Source: Sphingomonas sinipercae
GTDB taxonomy: Bacteria > Pseudomonadota > Alphaproteobacteria > Sphingomonadales > Sphingomonadaceae
Assembly: GCF_011302055.1 (NCBI RefSeq)
Contig: NZ_CP049871.1
Span: 1,880,501 to 1,944,500, forward strand
Length of the DNA: 64,000 nt
Direction of reading: 5' to 3'
Under the pieces are notes generated by a model, which did no database searches, had not been told where the DNA came from, and worked only from the letters and a program-made list of their open reading frames with translations. Numbering within the stretch: position 1 is the stretch's first letter; each line of letters opens with the position of its first letter. Shown here one piece after another: positions 39,890 to 51,349 of the stretch. Both the position numbers and the translations under genes were made by a program.

Positions 39890-41112
39890 CGAACCTCGAG
39901 CTTACGGACCGGCTGGCCAGGAGCGCTGGTCCAGCTGAATGCCTTGATACGCTCGTTCGACAACGCCTCTTCGAAAATCTCGGCGTCTTCGCGGCTTTTA
40001 AATGGTCCGATCACCAGCCGCGCCTTAGCGCCATCGGCGGCAACATAGCCATCGATGTCTTCGAACAATTCGGGGCTTCGCGAGCGGATCCTGCGGAATT
40101 CGTCCGGCAGCGCCGATTCGTTCGCGCCGCTGGCAAGCTGAAGCCAGATCTTGCGGCTGCCGGCGCTCGCCTGCACCCGCTTGGCAGGCGCCAGCGGGCG
40201 AGTCAGCGCCGCCGTGGCGATGCTTGGCGCGGGAACCGACGCCGCAGGGAAGCTTGCGACGGCATTCGTCGAAGCCGGGGCCGGTTGGCGAAGCAGTTCC
40301 TCAATTCCGGCAAGCCCGTCCCCCGGCGAGTCCGCGCCGGCGTAGCTAGACCCGGCGGCTCCGGGGAAGACGCCAAGGTGGACCGCCGCGGCTTTCTCCG
40401 ACGCGCTGAGCTGCGGGAGTTTCCGGAAGAACGGGTCCATCCGCAGCGAAGCGCCGGGCATCATCGAATCGAGCGCGGCCTTGGCGCCGACGACATCGCC
40501 GGCCAAGGCCAGGACCAGCGACTTGACCCGTGTCGCGCCGGGATCGCGACGCAGCAGCAATGGCTGGAGCGTCGTCAGCGCTGCAGGAACGTTGCCGCCG
40601 ATCGCCTGACTCAAGGCAAGGCGGCGCGTCGCCTCATCCCGGTCCGTCCCCAGCATCGCCACGCGATAATCGGTCTGCGCGAGCGCCTGTTGCCCAAGCA
40701 GGTCGAAGGCGAGCCCGCGATCGCAACCGAAGGACGTGACGCTGGCGCCAAGCTGTTGGGCGCGGGCAAAATAGGTCAAGGCCGCCTGCGGGTCGCCCGA
40801 ACCGACCAGGGCCGCGCCGATGCCGGCCTGCGCAACCGGGTTGTTGCCGTTCACTTCCGCCGCGCGCGCATAAAATCCGGCCGCCGACTGAGCATCGCCA
40901 AGGGCCAGTGACGCCCGACCCGCAGCGACCAGGGCGTTGAAGTCCTTGGGGCTCGTCGCAAGCACGCGAATGCTTCTCGCAAGCGCGTCCGAGGGGCTTT
41001 CGACATAGGCCGGCATTTGCGCCGACGCCCTCGGCGTAACGGCAAGTATGCTGCCCACGCCTGCTAGAATTGCCGCTGCTAAACGGACACGTTTCATCGA
41101 TTTCCCCGCCAT
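39886..41112 (-). CDS. TPR and SPOR-domain protein
   Basis: A 408-residue exported protein: signal peptide (about residues 6-32, ending ASA), a TPR region (LVAAGRASLALGDAQSAAGFYARAAEVNG and further helices), a Pro/Ala-rich linker and a C-terminal SPOR domain (KIWLQLASGANESALPDEFRRI to RIKAFSWTSAPG). SPOR binds septal peptidoglycan, and the TPR part probably binds a protein. The start ATG 41112 has AGGGGAG five bases upstream; ATG 41097 is an alternative. It lies between ftsZ and dgt, supporting a cell-envelope or division role. Confidence 0.85.
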   Translation of the reverse strand: MAGKSMKRVRLAAAILAGVGSILAVTPRASAQMPAYVESPSDALARSIRVLATSPKDFNALVAAGRASLALGDAQSAAGFYARAAEVNGNNPVAQAGIGAALVGSGDPQAALTYFARAQQLGASVTSFGCDRGLAFDLLGQQALAQTDYRVAMLGTDRDEATRRLALSQAIGGNVPAALTTLQPLLLRRDPGATRVKSLVLALAGDVVGAKAALDSMMPGASLRMDPFFRKLPQLSASEKAAAVHLGVFPGAAGSSYAGADSPGDGLAGIEELLRQPAPASTNAVASFPAASVPAPSIATAALTRPLAPAKRVQASAGSRKIWLQLASGANESALPDEFRRIRSRSPELFEDIDGYVAADGAKARLVIGPFKSREDAEIFEEALSNERIKAFSWTSAPGQPVRKLEVR

Positions 41113-41216
41113 CCCGGCTCCCCTGCGCAAGAGGAGCTTGCGAGAACCTTTCTGACTAGTCGCGGCGCGATGAACCGTGCGGCAGCCTCGGTGAGCGGGC
41201 CGCCGAAGGCGCAATC

Positions 41217-42605
<1,389 letters not shown>

Positions 42606-42650
42606 GACGTGCCCCCTTCATGCGCGGCTAGCGCATTGAACCACCGGGAC

Positions 42651-42673
42651 GAATCTTTGAATCATCGCGAGTC
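42651..42673. promoter_or_regulatory. Cluster of three GANTC (CcrM) sites upstream of ftsZ
   Basis: GAATC (42651-42655), GAATC (42659-42663) and GAGTC (42669-42673) occur within 23 bases, 46-68 bases before the ftsZ start codon. GANTC is the target of the cell-cycle methyltransferase CcrM of alphaproteobacteria, and in Caulobacter the ftsZ promoter depends on GANTC methylation. In DNA of about 65 percent GC one site is expected roughly every 300 bases. Confidence 0.7.
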
Positions 42674-42820
42674 GCAAGCCAAGCGAAAAAGTTAATTCGG
42701 ACCAAAAAAAACGGGAAAACGCGGCTGCAGGCGGGATGAGCCGATTTTCGCTTGCCCTCGACGCCCGGGACCAGACCTGCCACTGGGCCGTTCGCGCTGG
42801 GGTGCTGAGGCAATTGCAAC

Positions 42821-43606
42821 ATGATCGCTGGTGATGACTGGTCGCTGATCCTGGCAGGCAGCGCCGCCGGATTGGCGACCGGGGTTGCGACGTTGGTCGG
42901 TGCCTTGCCCGTGCTCGCCTTTCGCGGGTCCGAAAGGCTGCACGACATGATGCTGGCCTTTGCCGCCGGCGTCATGCTGTCGGCATCCTACCTTTCGCTG
43001 ATTGTCCCGGCGGCCGACTTCGCGATGGCCAATGGGTCGACGCCCTTCGCGGCGGCCGGGCTGATCGCGCTCGGCGTCGGCGCGGGCGCGCTTTCAATCG
43101 GCTGGATCCGCGCCCGGGTGACTCCACCGGAGGCATTCACCAGCAACGGCGCGGCGCCGGAAGTCTCGCAACGGGTCTGGCTGCTGCTGCTAGCAATGAC
43201 GGCGCACAATTTCCCCGAAGGCGCGGCCGTGGGCGTCGGATTCGGCTCCGGCGAGATCAAGATCGGAATCACGACGGCGATCGGCATCGGTGTCCAGAAC
43301 CTTCCGGAAGGGCTCGCGGTGGCCGCGGCGCTCCTGACCATCGGCGTTTCGCGCCGCCGCGCGGTGCTGATCAGCGGCGCTACCGGCATGGTCGAACCGC
43401 TCGGCGCCTTCCTTGCCGCGGCGATCGTCACCCTCGCCAACCAATTGCTTGCGCCGGCAATGGGCTGGGCTGCGGGGGCGATGCTCTACATCGTCGCCGC
43501 CGAGCTGATCCCTGCGGTGCAAAAGGATTCGAGCGACAGCCGGCCGATCGCGGCGTTCGTCGTCGGCCTGGCGCTGATGCTGCTACTCGACATCGCGCTC
43601 GGCTGA
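42821..43606 (+). CDS. ZIP-family metal transporter
   Basis: A 261-residue membrane protein with eight predicted helices. TM4 carries MTAHNFPEGAAVGVG and TM5 carries IGVQNLPEGLAVA, the paired metal-binding motifs of the ZIP family (ZupT-like). It imports divalent metal, most likely zinc or iron. The gene is on the plus strand inside an otherwise minus-strand dcw cluster, convergent with ftsA (7-base gap) and divergent from ftsZ (215 bases). No Zur-like operator is evident to me. Confidence 0.9.
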   Translation: MIAGDDWSLILAGSAAGLATGVATLVGALPVLAFRGSERLHDMMLAFAAGVMLSASYLSLIVPAADFAMANGSTPFAAAGLIALGVGAGALSIGWIRARVTPPEAFTSNGAAPEVSQRVWLLLLAMTAHNFPEGAAVGVGFGSGEIKIGITTAIGIGVQNLPEGLAVAAALLTIGVSRRRAVLISGATGMVEPLGAFLAAAIVTLANQLLAPAMGWAAGAMLYIVAAELIPAVQKDSSDSRPIAAFVVGLALMLLLDIALG

Positions 43607-43613
43607 GCGCGGT

Positions 43614-44870
43614 TCAGTAGCTCTGCTTGAGGGCGCTGATCAGCCGCCCGACCAGGCCCTTCGTCGGCTTGCGCTCGCCGCCGCCCGCCATCGCGATATC
43701 GCGAATATCGCCGCTTCGCGAGCCCGCCAGGCAAGCCAGCCCGACCAGCGTCGAGAAGGCAGGGCCGCTGTGCGCGTCGGGAAGCCCGGCGAGCGTTTTG
43801 GGCCGCCCGATCCGAACCGTTCGCCCGAGCACGCCCTGCATGTAATCGGCGATGTTCTTCAGCTCGGCCCCGCCCCCGGTCAGCACGACCGGGCGGCCAA
43901 CCGGGCCAGAGAAACCGAGCGCCTTGAGCGCTGCATCGACCGCGCCGGTCAATTCCTCGACCCGGTGGCGAATGACCATCATCAACTGCGCCCGGGTCAG
44001 TCGGATCGGGTCCGCCCCCTGCTCGCTGCCGCTGTGCGCCGCCTCGATCATCTCATGATTGTCGCGCGGGGAGGTCATCGCCGATCCGTAGAAGCACTTC
44101 AGGCGCTCGGCATCGCGGCGGCGGACGCCGAACGCGGCGGCGATGTCGTCGGTGATATCGCGCGCGCCCAGCGGGATCGAACGAAGGCCGAGAAGCATCC
44201 CGCCGGCGTGCAGCGACACGTTCGTGACGCCGGCGCCAAGCTCGACCAGCGCAACGCCAAGCTCTCGCTCCTCATCGGTCAGGCAGGCCAGCGCGGCTGC
44301 AATCGGCGAGGCGACAATCGCCTTCACTCCCAGGTGGGCGGTGCGGATCACATAATCGACGTTGCGCAGCGGCGCCGGATCGGCGGAAATGACGTGAATA
44401 TCGACGCCCAGGCGATTGGCGTGAAGGCCGATCGGCTGCTGCACCCCGTCCGCGCCGTCGATCGAATAGAGCGCCGGATGCGCGTGCAGGATGACCTTTT
44501 CATCCTTGCCGATCTCCTGCCGGCCGCCGCGCATCAGTTCGTCGATATCGGCCTGTTCGATCTGGTGCCCGCCAAGCTCGACCTCGACGTTCGCGACCCG
44601 GCTGATCAGCCCGCCGGCGCCATAGCTTGCCCACACATCCTCGATCGTGACGCCGGACATGCGCTCGGCCAGTTCGACCGCTTCGCGGACCGCGAACTCG
44701 CTGGCCTCGACGTCGGTGATGTAGCCGCGCTTGACGCCGCGGCTCTCCCGCTGCCCGGTGCCGAGGACGCGCAGGTTGCGCTCTGAATCGCGGGTGGCGA
44801 TGAGCGCGCTGACCTTGGACGAGCCAATGTCGAGCGCGGCAATCAGCGGCTGGTCGCCAGTGTCGGCCAA
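43614..44870 (-). CDS. ftsA: Cell division protein FtsA
   Basis: Actin-like ATPase that tethers FtsZ filaments to the membrane; 418 residues. The phosphate-1 region IAALDIGSSKVSALIA, AAAFGVRRRDAERLKCFYGSA, and VVLTGGGAELKNIADYM near 330 fit FtsA. The C-terminus GLVGRLISALKQSY is the amphipathic membrane-targeting helix. The start is TTG at 44870, seven bases after ftsQ. Unusually, ftsZ does not follow directly. Confidence 0.96.
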   Translation of the reverse strand: MADTGDQPLIAALDIGSSKVSALIATRDSERNLRVLGTGQRESRGVKRGYITDVEASEFAVREAVELAERMSGVTIEDVWASYGAGGLISRVANVEVELGGHQIEQADIDELMRGGRQEIGKDEKVILHAHPALYSIDGADGVQQPIGLHANRLGVDIHVISADPAPLRNVDYVIRTAHLGVKAIVASPIAAALACLTDEERELGVALVELGAGVTNVSLHAGGMLLGLRSIPLGARDITDDIAAAFGVRRRDAERLKCFYGSAMTSPRDNHEMIEAAHSGSEQGADPIRLTRAQLMMVIRHRVEELTGAVDAALKALGFSGPVGRPVVLTGGGAELKNIADYMQGVLGRTVRIGRPKTLAGLPDAHSGPAFSTLVGLACLAGSRSGDIRDIAMAGGGERKPTKGLVGRLISALKQSY

Positions 44871-44877
44871 CTGCGCG

Positions 44878-45747
44878 TCAGCCCTCGTTGACCGGTTTGG
44901 CGTCCGACGCCGGCACCGGTTTTGGCAAGCGCACGATCATCTTGTCGCCGAGCCGCAGGTCGAAGCGGAGCATCCCCCGCCCGAGCAGACCGGTGCTCTT
45001 GTCCATCTCGGCGAACTTGGTGAGCGCGGCGGCCCCCGCCTTCCCTTCGGGCAGAAGCACCGTTTCCCCCGACTGGAACTGCAGGTCCCAGCGCCGGCCG
45101 CCGACCCAATTGGCCGAAACCAGCTGCGGCTTGAGCGTTGGCACACTGGCCATCAACCGGGAAAGGTCGCGCTCGCGCAGGTTCGCGCCCGGCCCGATCA
45201 ACAGCGGCAGGTCGGGCATCTGGTCGACCGGCACGCGTTCCAGCACGACCCCGTCGGCATCGATCAGCGCCAGCCGGTTGCGATCCTGCCACAAGGCAGC
45301 GGGCGTGCGCTCGACGATGTCGACGACCAACGTGTCGGGGAAGCGCCGCGACACGCGCGCATCCTTGACCCAGCCGTAGCGCAGCAATTGTTCGCGGATT
45401 GCCGACACGTCGACCAGCGGCAGGGCGCGAGTCTTCTGGTCGAGCGCGACGGCGTAGACGGGCGCGCTGTCCATATGCTGGGTGCCGCGGATATCGACGC
45501 TGCTAACGCGGAAGCCGGCGTTTCCAACCGCTTCGCCGGCCGCGGTCATCGCCTTCGACGGAACCTCAAGCGCGACCAGCACGACTGCTACGATCAGCGC
45601 CACGAACAGTCCGAAGACGATGCCGGCCCAGCGATTCACCTTCGCTTCGGCCATCGGCAGTTTCTTGGCCAGTTTCTTCGGCACCACGCGCGGCGCCGCT
45701 TTCTTCGGCCGCGCCGCGCCGCCTCGCCGCACCCGCGCCGCGGTCAC
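44878..45747 (-). CDS. ftsQ: Cell division protein FtsQ
   Basis: Bitopic divisome protein of 289 residues: a basic cytoplasmic N-terminus (RRGGAARPKKAAPR...), one membrane helix (WAGIVFGLFVALIVAVVLVALEV), a POTRA domain starting FRVSSVDIRGTQHMDSAPV and a beta domain (LALIDADGVVLERVP). The start is GTG at 45747, overlapping the ddl stop (GTGA), with GAGGAGG six bases upstream. The longer frame to 45882 lies within ddl. Confidence 0.95.
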   Translation of the reverse strand: MTAARVRRGGAARPKKAAPRVVPKKLAKKLPMAEAKVNRWAGIVFGLFVALIVAVVLVALEVPSKAMTAAGEAVGNAGFRVSSVDIRGTQHMDSAPVYAVALDQKTRALPLVDVSAIREQLLRYGWVKDARVSRRFPDTLVVDIVERTPAALWQDRNRLALIDADGVVLERVPVDQMPDLPLLIGPGANLRERDLSRLMASVPTLKPQLVSANWVGGRRWDLQFQSGETVLLPEGKAGAAALTKFAEMDKSTGLLGRGMLRFDLRLGDKMIVRLPKPVPASDAKPVNEG

Positions 45748-46667
45748 AATGCCTCCTCGATGATCCGCTCGACCAGTTGGGCATAGCTGATCCCGCGATA
45801 CTTGGCCTGTTCCGGCACCAGGCTGAGTGGCGTCATTCCGGGCTGGGTGTTGACCTCCAGCAGATAAAGCCCCGCTTCCCACTGCTCATCGTCCCAGCGG
45901 AAGTCGGAGCGCGACGCGCCCTTGCAGCCGAGGATCCGGTGGGCGTCGAGCGCCATCTTCATCATCGCCTGGGCGATGTCAGCCGGAACTTCGGCAGGAC
46001 AGACATGGGTCGTCAGGCCGTCGGTATATTTGGCCTCATAATCATAGAAGCCGGCGGTCGGCTTGAGTTCGGTCACCGCGAGCGCTTCATCGCCGAGGAC
46101 CGCCACAGTCAGCTCGCGACCCTTGATGAAGGGCTCGGCGAGCAATGTTTCGAAATGATTCCAGGGGCCTTCGACATCGCGGCCGATCGGGTTGCCGTAA
46201 TTGCCCTCGGCGGTGACGATAGCCACGCCGACCGACGATCCCTCGTTGACCGGCTTGAGCACGAACGGCCGAGCGATCGGGTCCTCGCTGAACAGGCTCT
46301 CGCTGTCGACGACCTTGCCCGCCGGCATCCGGATGCCATGCGGCACCAGAACCATCTTGGTCAGTTCCTTGTCGATGGCGATGACCGAAGTCTCCAGCCC
46401 GCTGTGGGTATATTTGATCCCCATCAGGTTGAGCATGCCCTGGACCGTGCCATCTTCGCCCGGAGTGCCGTGAAGCGCGTTGAACACGACGTCGGGCTTC
46501 AGTTCCGCGAGCCGGTGGGCAACGTCGCGATCCATGTCGAGCGGCGTGACGCGGCTCCAGCCGGCGCCCTGCAGCGCCTCGACAATGCCCTTGCCGCTCA
46601 TCCGCGAGACTTCGCGTTCGGCCGACCAGCCGCCCATCAGCACGACGACATGCATGTCCTTGTTCAT
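45744..46667 (-). CDS. ddl: D-alanine--D-alanine ligase
   Basis: ATP-grasp enzyme that makes the D-Ala-D-Ala dipeptide used by MurF. The 307-residue protein opens [21 protein letters not shown], has the ATP-grasp elements FVLKPVNEGSSVGVAIV and GRELTVAVLGDEALAV, and ends with YLLEVNTQPGMTPLSLVPEQA, the D-Ala/Mg site. The ATG at 46667 overlaps the murB stop by 4 bases. Confidence 0.97.
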   Translation of the reverse strand: MNKDMHVVVLMGGWSAEREVSRMSGKGIVEALQGAGWSRVTPLDMDRDVAHRLAELKPDVVFNALHGTPGEDGTVQGMLNLMGIKYTHSGLETSVIAIDKELTKMVLVPHGIRMPAGKVVDSESLFSEDPIARPFVLKPVNEGSSVGVAIVTAEGNYGNPIGRDVEGPWNHFETLLAEPFIKGRELTVAVLGDEALAVTELKPTAGFYDYEAKYTDGLTTHVCPAEVPADIAQAMMKMALDAHRILGCKGASRSDFRWDDEQWEAGLYLLEVNTQPGMTPLSLVPEQAKYRGISYAQLVERIIEEAL

Positions 46668-47560
46668 GGCGTGCCGACCCGCTGAATTTCCCACTGAAGC
46701 TCAATCCCGCAATCCGCCTTCACGCGGCGCCGGACTTCCTCGCCGAGCGCTTCGATATCGGCGCTCGTCGCGCTACCGAGGTTGAGCAGGAAGTTGCAAT
46801 GTTTTTCCGAGACTTGGGCATCGCCGATCGTCAGGCCCCGGCAGCCGGCTGCATCGATCACCTGCCAGGCCTTGTGCGGCAGCGGGTTTTTGAACGTCGA
46901 TCCGCCGGTGCGGCTGCGCAGCGGCTGCGATTCCTCGCGGCTTGCGGCGATGCGATCCATTTCCGCCTGGATTGCTTCCGACTCCTTCGACTCGCCGCGA
47001 AACGTGGCGGACACGACCACCGCCTGCTCCGGCAATTCGCTGTGACGATAGCTGTAGCCAAGCGCGTCCACGTTCATCGTCCGGCGCTCGCCCGAACGGA
47101 GCACGACATCGCATTCGACCAGGATTTCGCAGGTCTCGCGCCCGTAGGCGCCGCCATTCATGCGTACGAAGCCGCCGACGGTGCCGGGAATCGAGCGCAG
47201 GAACTCCAGCCCGCCGATCCCGGCGTCACGCGCGGTCGAGCTGACCAGGATGCCGCTGGCCCCGCCGCCGCAGCGAAGCGTCGTCGGGTCGAGTTGCTCG
47301 ACCTTGGCGAGTGGCTTGCCGAGCCGCACGACCACGCCCGGGACTCCGCCGTCGCGAACGATCAGGTTCGACCCGAGCCCGAGCGCCATCACCGGCACGT
47401 CCGGCTCGAGCTGCTTGAGGAACGCCACCAGGTCGTCGACGTCGGCGGGCTCGAACAGCCGCTCGGCCGAACCACCGCTTTTGAACCACACCAACGGCGC
47501 CAGTGGGGCGTCAGGCGTCAGCCGCCCGCGAACCTTCGGCATGACGTTGCTGCCGCTCAT
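46664..47560 (-). CDS. murB: UDP-N-acetylenolpyruvoylglucosamine reductase
   Basis: FAD enzyme that reduces the enolpyruvyl group to lactyl, completing UDP-MurNAc. The 298-residue product has [48 protein letters not shown] (FAD and substrate sites), the catalytic Ser in [10 protein letters not shown] and a C-terminal [17 protein letters not shown]. It is the short type lacking the Tyr loop. ATG 47560 overlaps the murC stop. Confidence 0.97.
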   Translation of the reverse strand: MSGSNVMPKVRGRLTPDAPLAPLVWFKSGGSAERLFEPADVDDLVAFLKQLEPDVPVMALGLGSNLIVRDGGVPGVVVRLGKPLAKVEQLDPTTLRCGGGASGILVSSTARDAGIGGLEFLRSIPGTVGGFVRMNGGAYGRETCEILVECDVVLRSGERRTMNVDALGYSYRHSELPEQAVVVSATFRGESKESEAIQAEMDRIAASREESQPLRSRTGGSTFKNPLPHKAWQVIDAAGCRGLTIGDAQVSEKHCNFLLNLGSATSADIEALGEEVRRRVKADCGIELQWEIQRVGTP

Positions 47561-48978
47561 TTCTTCGCCCGCGCCTGGCACAGGCCGTCGGCCAGCGCCC
47601 CGGCCCATTTGGTGATGTCGCCGGCGCCAAGGCAGATGACGATGTCGCCCGCCGCCGCCAGATCGCGAAGCGCGGTGCATAGTTCGGCCAGGCTGCCGAC
47701 GGACTTCACCATGCGGTGGCCGTGGGCGCGCAAGCCATCGACCAGCGCATTGGAATCGACACCTTCGATCGGCTCTTCGCCGGCCGCATAAACCGGCGTG
47801 ACGAAGACCACGTCGGCGTCGTTGAAGGCGCTCTGGAATTCGTCCATCAGCGATTCCAGGCGAGTGAAGCGGTGCGGCTGCATGACCGCGATCACTCGGC
47901 CGCCGCTCGCCGAAGCTGCTTCGCGCGCCGCCGACAACACCGCGCGGATTTCGACCGGGTGGTGCGCATAATCGTCGATGATGGTCGTGCCGTCGACTTC
48001 GCCGACCTTGGTGAAGCGGCGCTTGACGCCCTCGAAGCGCTCGAAGCCGGTAACGATCTTGTCGTCCGCGATGCCAAGCTCGATTGCGGCGGCGATCGCT
48101 GCCAGCGCATTTTGCACGTTGTGCCGTCCAGGCATCGGCACGTGAATGCCCGCAATGGTCCGCCGCGATCCGTCGCGCTCCAGCACGACTGCGTCGAACA
48201 TGCTGCCAGCGCCGTCGGGCGCGACATTTTCCGCCCGTACGTCGGCAAGCGCGGAAAAGCCGTAAGTGACGATCCGCCGGTCACGAATTCGGCCGATGAT
48301 GCTCTGCACCTCCGGATGGTCGATGCACAGCACGGCCAACCCGTAGAAGGGCACGTTCTCAATGAACTCGCAGTAGGCCTTCTTGACCTCGTCGAATCCG
48401 CCGTAATGCTCCAGGTGCTCGGGGTCGATGTTGGTGACGACCGCAATCGTACCGTCGAGCCGGAGGAAGCTGCCGTCGCTCTCGTCGGCCTCGACCACCA
48501 TCCAGTCGCTCTTGCCGAGCCGCGCGTTGGACCCGTAGCGGTTGATGATCCCGCCGTTGATTACGGTCGGGTCGATGCCGCCGGCGTCGAGCATTGCCGC
48601 GATCATCGATGTCGTCGTCGTCTTGCCGTGCGTGCCGGCGACCGCGATGGTCTTTTGCATCCGCATCAGCTCGGCAAGCATCTCGGCGCGCCGGACGATC
48701 GGCAATCGCCGCTCGATGGCGGCTTCCACTTCCGGATTGCCCCGCGACACCGCGGTCGAACAAACGACCACCGCCGCGTCGCCCAGATTGTCCGCGGCAT
48801 GGCCAATGTTTACCGGGATGCCCGCCTTGCGCAGCCCTTCGACGACATAGCCTTCGGCCATGTCCGAGCCTTGGACGCGATAACCGAGCTGGTGCATCAC
48901 CTCGGCAATTCCGGACATGCCGATGCCGCCGATACCGACGAAGTGGATCGTCCCGAAATCGGTGCCCATCGCCTTCAT
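47557..48978 (-). CDS. murC: UDP-N-acetylmuramate--L-alanine ligase
   Basis: First ligase of the peptide stem, adding L-Ala to UDP-MurNAc. The 473-residue Mur ligase opens [20 protein letters not shown]. It has the P-loop [15 protein letters not shown], a central domain through [20 protein letters not shown] and the C-terminal domain with [17 protein letters not shown] 48978 overlaps murG (ATGA); ATG 48969 three codons later is also possible. Confidence 0.97.
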   Translation of the reverse strand: MKAMGTDFGTIHFVGIGGIGMSGIAEVMHQLGYRVQGSDMAEGYVVEGLRKAGIPVNIGHAADNLGDAAVVVCSTAVSRGNPEVEAAIERRLPIVRRAEMLAELMRMQKTIAVAGTHGKTTTTSMIAAMLDAGGIDPTVINGGIINRYGSNARLGKSDWMVVEADESDGSFLRLDGTIAVVTNIDPEHLEHYGGFDEVKKAYCEFIENVPFYGLAVLCIDHPEVQSIIGRIRDRRIVTYGFSALADVRAENVAPDGAGSMFDAVVLERDGSRRTIAGIHVPMPGRHNVQNALAAIAAAIELGIADDKIVTGFERFEGVKRRFTKVGEVDGTTIIDDYAHHPVEIRAVLSAAREAASASGGRVIAVMQPHRFTRLESLMDEFQSAFNDADVVFVTPVYAAGEEPIEGVDSNALVDGLRAHGHRMVKSVGSLAELCTALRDLAAAGDIVICLGAGDITKWAGALADGLCQARAKK

Positions 48979-50132
48979 GCGGGCATCGCCTGGACGGAGG
49001 AAGAGGCCGGCGCGCGCATCGTTGCCGGACCGACTTCCAGCGGGGACAATCCGCCGGCGACCCGCTCAGCGAGGTCGGCAAGGTCGCTTGCCGCATGCGG
49101 GCGCCCGACCGACAGCGAGCGAGCGGCGGCGTTCGCCAACGCCTGCGGGTCGTCGGCCAGCGCTTCGATTTGCAGTGCCAGGGCTTCGGGCGTGAATTCG
49201 CCCTGCTTGATGACCCGGGCGCCGCCGGCCTTGGCCATTTCGCGCGCATTGGCCGTCTGGTGATCGTCGGTCGCCGCGCCGAAGGGGATAAGGATCGCCG
49301 GGCGCCCGGCCGCCGTCAGCTCGGCGATGGTCGAAGCGCCGGCCCGGCCGATCATCAAGTGCGCGTCGCGCAGCTTGGCTTCCATGTCGCCGATAAACGT
49401 CATCAGCTCGGCCGGAATGCCAAGGTCGCTATACCGTGCGCGGATGGCGTCGATATCGTCGGGCCGGCATTGCTGCACGACCTGCAAGCGATGCCGCAGC
49501 GAAGCCTGGAGCAAGGCCAGCCCGCTCGGCACCACTTCGCCAAGGATGCTCGCGCCCTGGCTTCCACCGGTGACCAGCAGCTTCAGCGGGCTCGTCGAAT
49601 CGAACGGCGGGAACGGCATCTCGCCCAGCTTGGCGATTTCCGCCCGCACCGGATTGCCGACCAGGAACGCCTTATCGGCGTAGCGCGGTTTCAGCCGATC
49701 AACCTTGTCGTATGCGGTTGCAAGGGCGGTGGCTTCACCCGCAAGCAGGCGGTTGACGCGCCCGAGCACCGCATTCTGTTCATGCAGCAAGGTCGGGATC
49801 TTGCGCGCGCTCGCCGCCAGCAGCGCCGGGAAGGCCGGATAGCCGCCAAAACCGATCACGGCGTCGGGCTGGTGCTGCCTGTACAGCGCCTTCGCTTGGC
49901 GCCGTCCGGCGAGCACCGATAGGCCCGCGCGGAGATATCCGAGCGCACCGCCGCCCAGCCGGCCAGCGGGAAGGATGTGCACCGGCACCTTGTCGAACAG
50001 GCCGGGAATCTTAGCGCCGCGAGCGTCGGTGATCAGCATCACCCCATGACCGCGCGCGCCCAGCTCAGCCGCGAGCGCATGGGCCGGCACCATGTGCCCC
50101 CCGGTCCCTCCCGCAGCCAGGACGAAATTCAT
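48975..50132 (-). CDS. murG: Lipid II synthase MurG
   Basis: Glycosyltransferase of the inner leaflet that adds GlcNAc to lipid I. The protein has 385 residues with GT-B fold: [21 protein letters not shown] (the GGTGGH site), the second G-loop [18 protein letters not shown] and the donor site [27 protein letters not shown] 50132 overlaps the ftsW stop. The C-terminal 25 residues are a variable tail. Confidence 0.97.
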   Translation of the reverse strand: MNFVLAAGGTGGHMVPAHALAAELGARGHGVMLITDARGAKIPGLFDKVPVHILPAGRLGGGALGYLRAGLSVLAGRRQAKALYRQHQPDAVIGFGGYPAFPALLAASARKIPTLLHEQNAVLGRVNRLLAGEATALATAYDKVDRLKPRYADKAFLVGNPVRAEIAKLGEMPFPPFDSTSPLKLLVTGGSQGASILGEVVPSGLALLQASLRHRLQVVQQCRPDDIDAIRARYSDLGIPAELMTFIGDMEAKLRDAHLMIGRAGASTIAELTAAGRPAILIPFGAATDDHQTANAREMAKAGGARVIKQGEFTPEALALQIEALADDPQALANAAARSLSVGRPHAASDLADLAERVAGGLSPLEVGPATMRAPASSSVQAMPA

Positions 50133-51349
50133 TGCGTCAGCGACTCCCCGCTCCATTTCACGACGTAGGGCGAGCGCGTCAGATACGGATTGCGGCGGGT
50201 GAAGGCGAGCAGCAATCCCATGCCGATCGACAGCGCCAGCATCGAACTTCCGCCGTAGCTGATGAACGGCAGGGTCATGCCCTTCGACGGGGCGATCTGC
50301 ACGTTCACGGCCATATTGATCAGCGCCTGCAGGCCGAATTCAACCGCGAGCCCCGCCGCCGCGAGGATCGCGAACGACGATTCCTCTTCCAGCAGCTTGA
50401 CCAGCACCCGCGCGACGATGGTCAGATAAAGGAAGGCGATGGCCAGGCAGGCGATCAGCCCGAACTCTTCCCCGATGACCGAAAAGATATAGTCGGTGTG
50501 CGGCTCCGGCAGGTGAAACTTGCGGGTGCCGGCGCCCGGCCCCATCCCGAAGAGCCCGCCGGCGGTCAGCGTCCGCATCGCATTCTGCACCTGGAAATTG
50601 TCGCCTTCGCCGAACAGGAAGCCGTCGATGCGGGTCGTCGCCACCGGGTACAGGAAGTAAGCGAGGATGACGCCGACGACGCCGGCGACGGCAAGCCCGC
50701 CGAGGATCCGGAACGACACGCCGGCCAGCGCCAGCATCGCCAGCCAGACGCAGGCGAAGATGATGGTCGATCCGAAGTCCGGCTGCTTCATCAGCAGGAA
50801 GGCGATGGCGCCGGTGACGAGGGCGGATATGGCGAAGACGGGCAGCGACTTGTCGGTCTCGCGAAGGCTCAGCAACCAGGCCATGGCGACGACGAAGAAC
50901 GGCTTGAGGAACTCGGACGGCTGCACCTGGCCGACTCCGAAACTGATCCATCGCCGAGCGCCGTTCACTTCGGGGCCAAGCACCGGCACGAAGATCAGCA
51001 GCACCAGGAAGAAGGCCGCGCCGAACAGCGAGAGCCGCCGCGCCCGTTCCCGGGTCAGCATCGAAATGCCGATCATCACCGGCATGCTGAGCGCGATCCA
51101 GGCAATCTGCCGATAGAAATAGTTGAGCTCCGAAACGCGCACCGACCCGCCCGAGTAGCGGTCGGCGGCTGCCGGCGACGCGGCGGCGACGGCGATCAGC
51201 CCGATCCCGATCAGCACTGCGACCAGCAGCAGCAGGACTCGGTCGATTTCCCAGAACCAGCGGCCCACCGCCGATCGGTCGGACCGGCCGTAGCGGTTCG
51301 CGTCGACCTGGATCGTCGCCTTGAGCTTGTCCGAAATCAGGCTGGTCAT
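50129..51349 (-). CDS. ftsW: Septal peptidoglycan glycosyltransferase FtsW
   Basis: SEDS-family polymerase of 406 residues with about ten membrane helices, working with the transpeptidase FtsI. Signature segments are GARRWISFGVGQVQPSEFLKPF, MKQPDFGSTIIF, GLFGMGPGAGTRKFHLPEPHTDYIF and the C-terminal PFISYGGSSMLAL. The ATG at 51349 overlaps the murD stop. The frame extends upstream to 51598 within murD and is rejected there. Confidence 0.97.
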   Translation of the reverse strand: MTSLISDKLKATIQVDANRYGRSDRSAVGRWFWEIDRVLLLLVAVLIGIGLIAVAAASPAAADRYSGGSVRVSELNYFYRQIAWIALSMPVMIGISMLTRERARRLSLFGAAFFLVLLIFVPVLGPEVNGARRWISFGVGQVQPSEFLKPFFVVAMAWLLSLRETDKSLPVFAISALVTGAIAFLLMKQPDFGSTIIFACVWLAMLALAGVSFRILGGLAVAGVVGVILAYFLYPVATTRIDGFLFGEGDNFQVQNAMRTLTAGGLFGMGPGAGTRKFHLPEPHTDYIFSVIGEEFGLIACLAIAFLYLTIVARVLVKLLEEESSFAILAAAGLAVEFGLQALINMAVNVQIAPSKGMTLPFISYGGSSMLALSIGMGLLLAFTRRNPYLTRSPYVVKWSGESLTQ

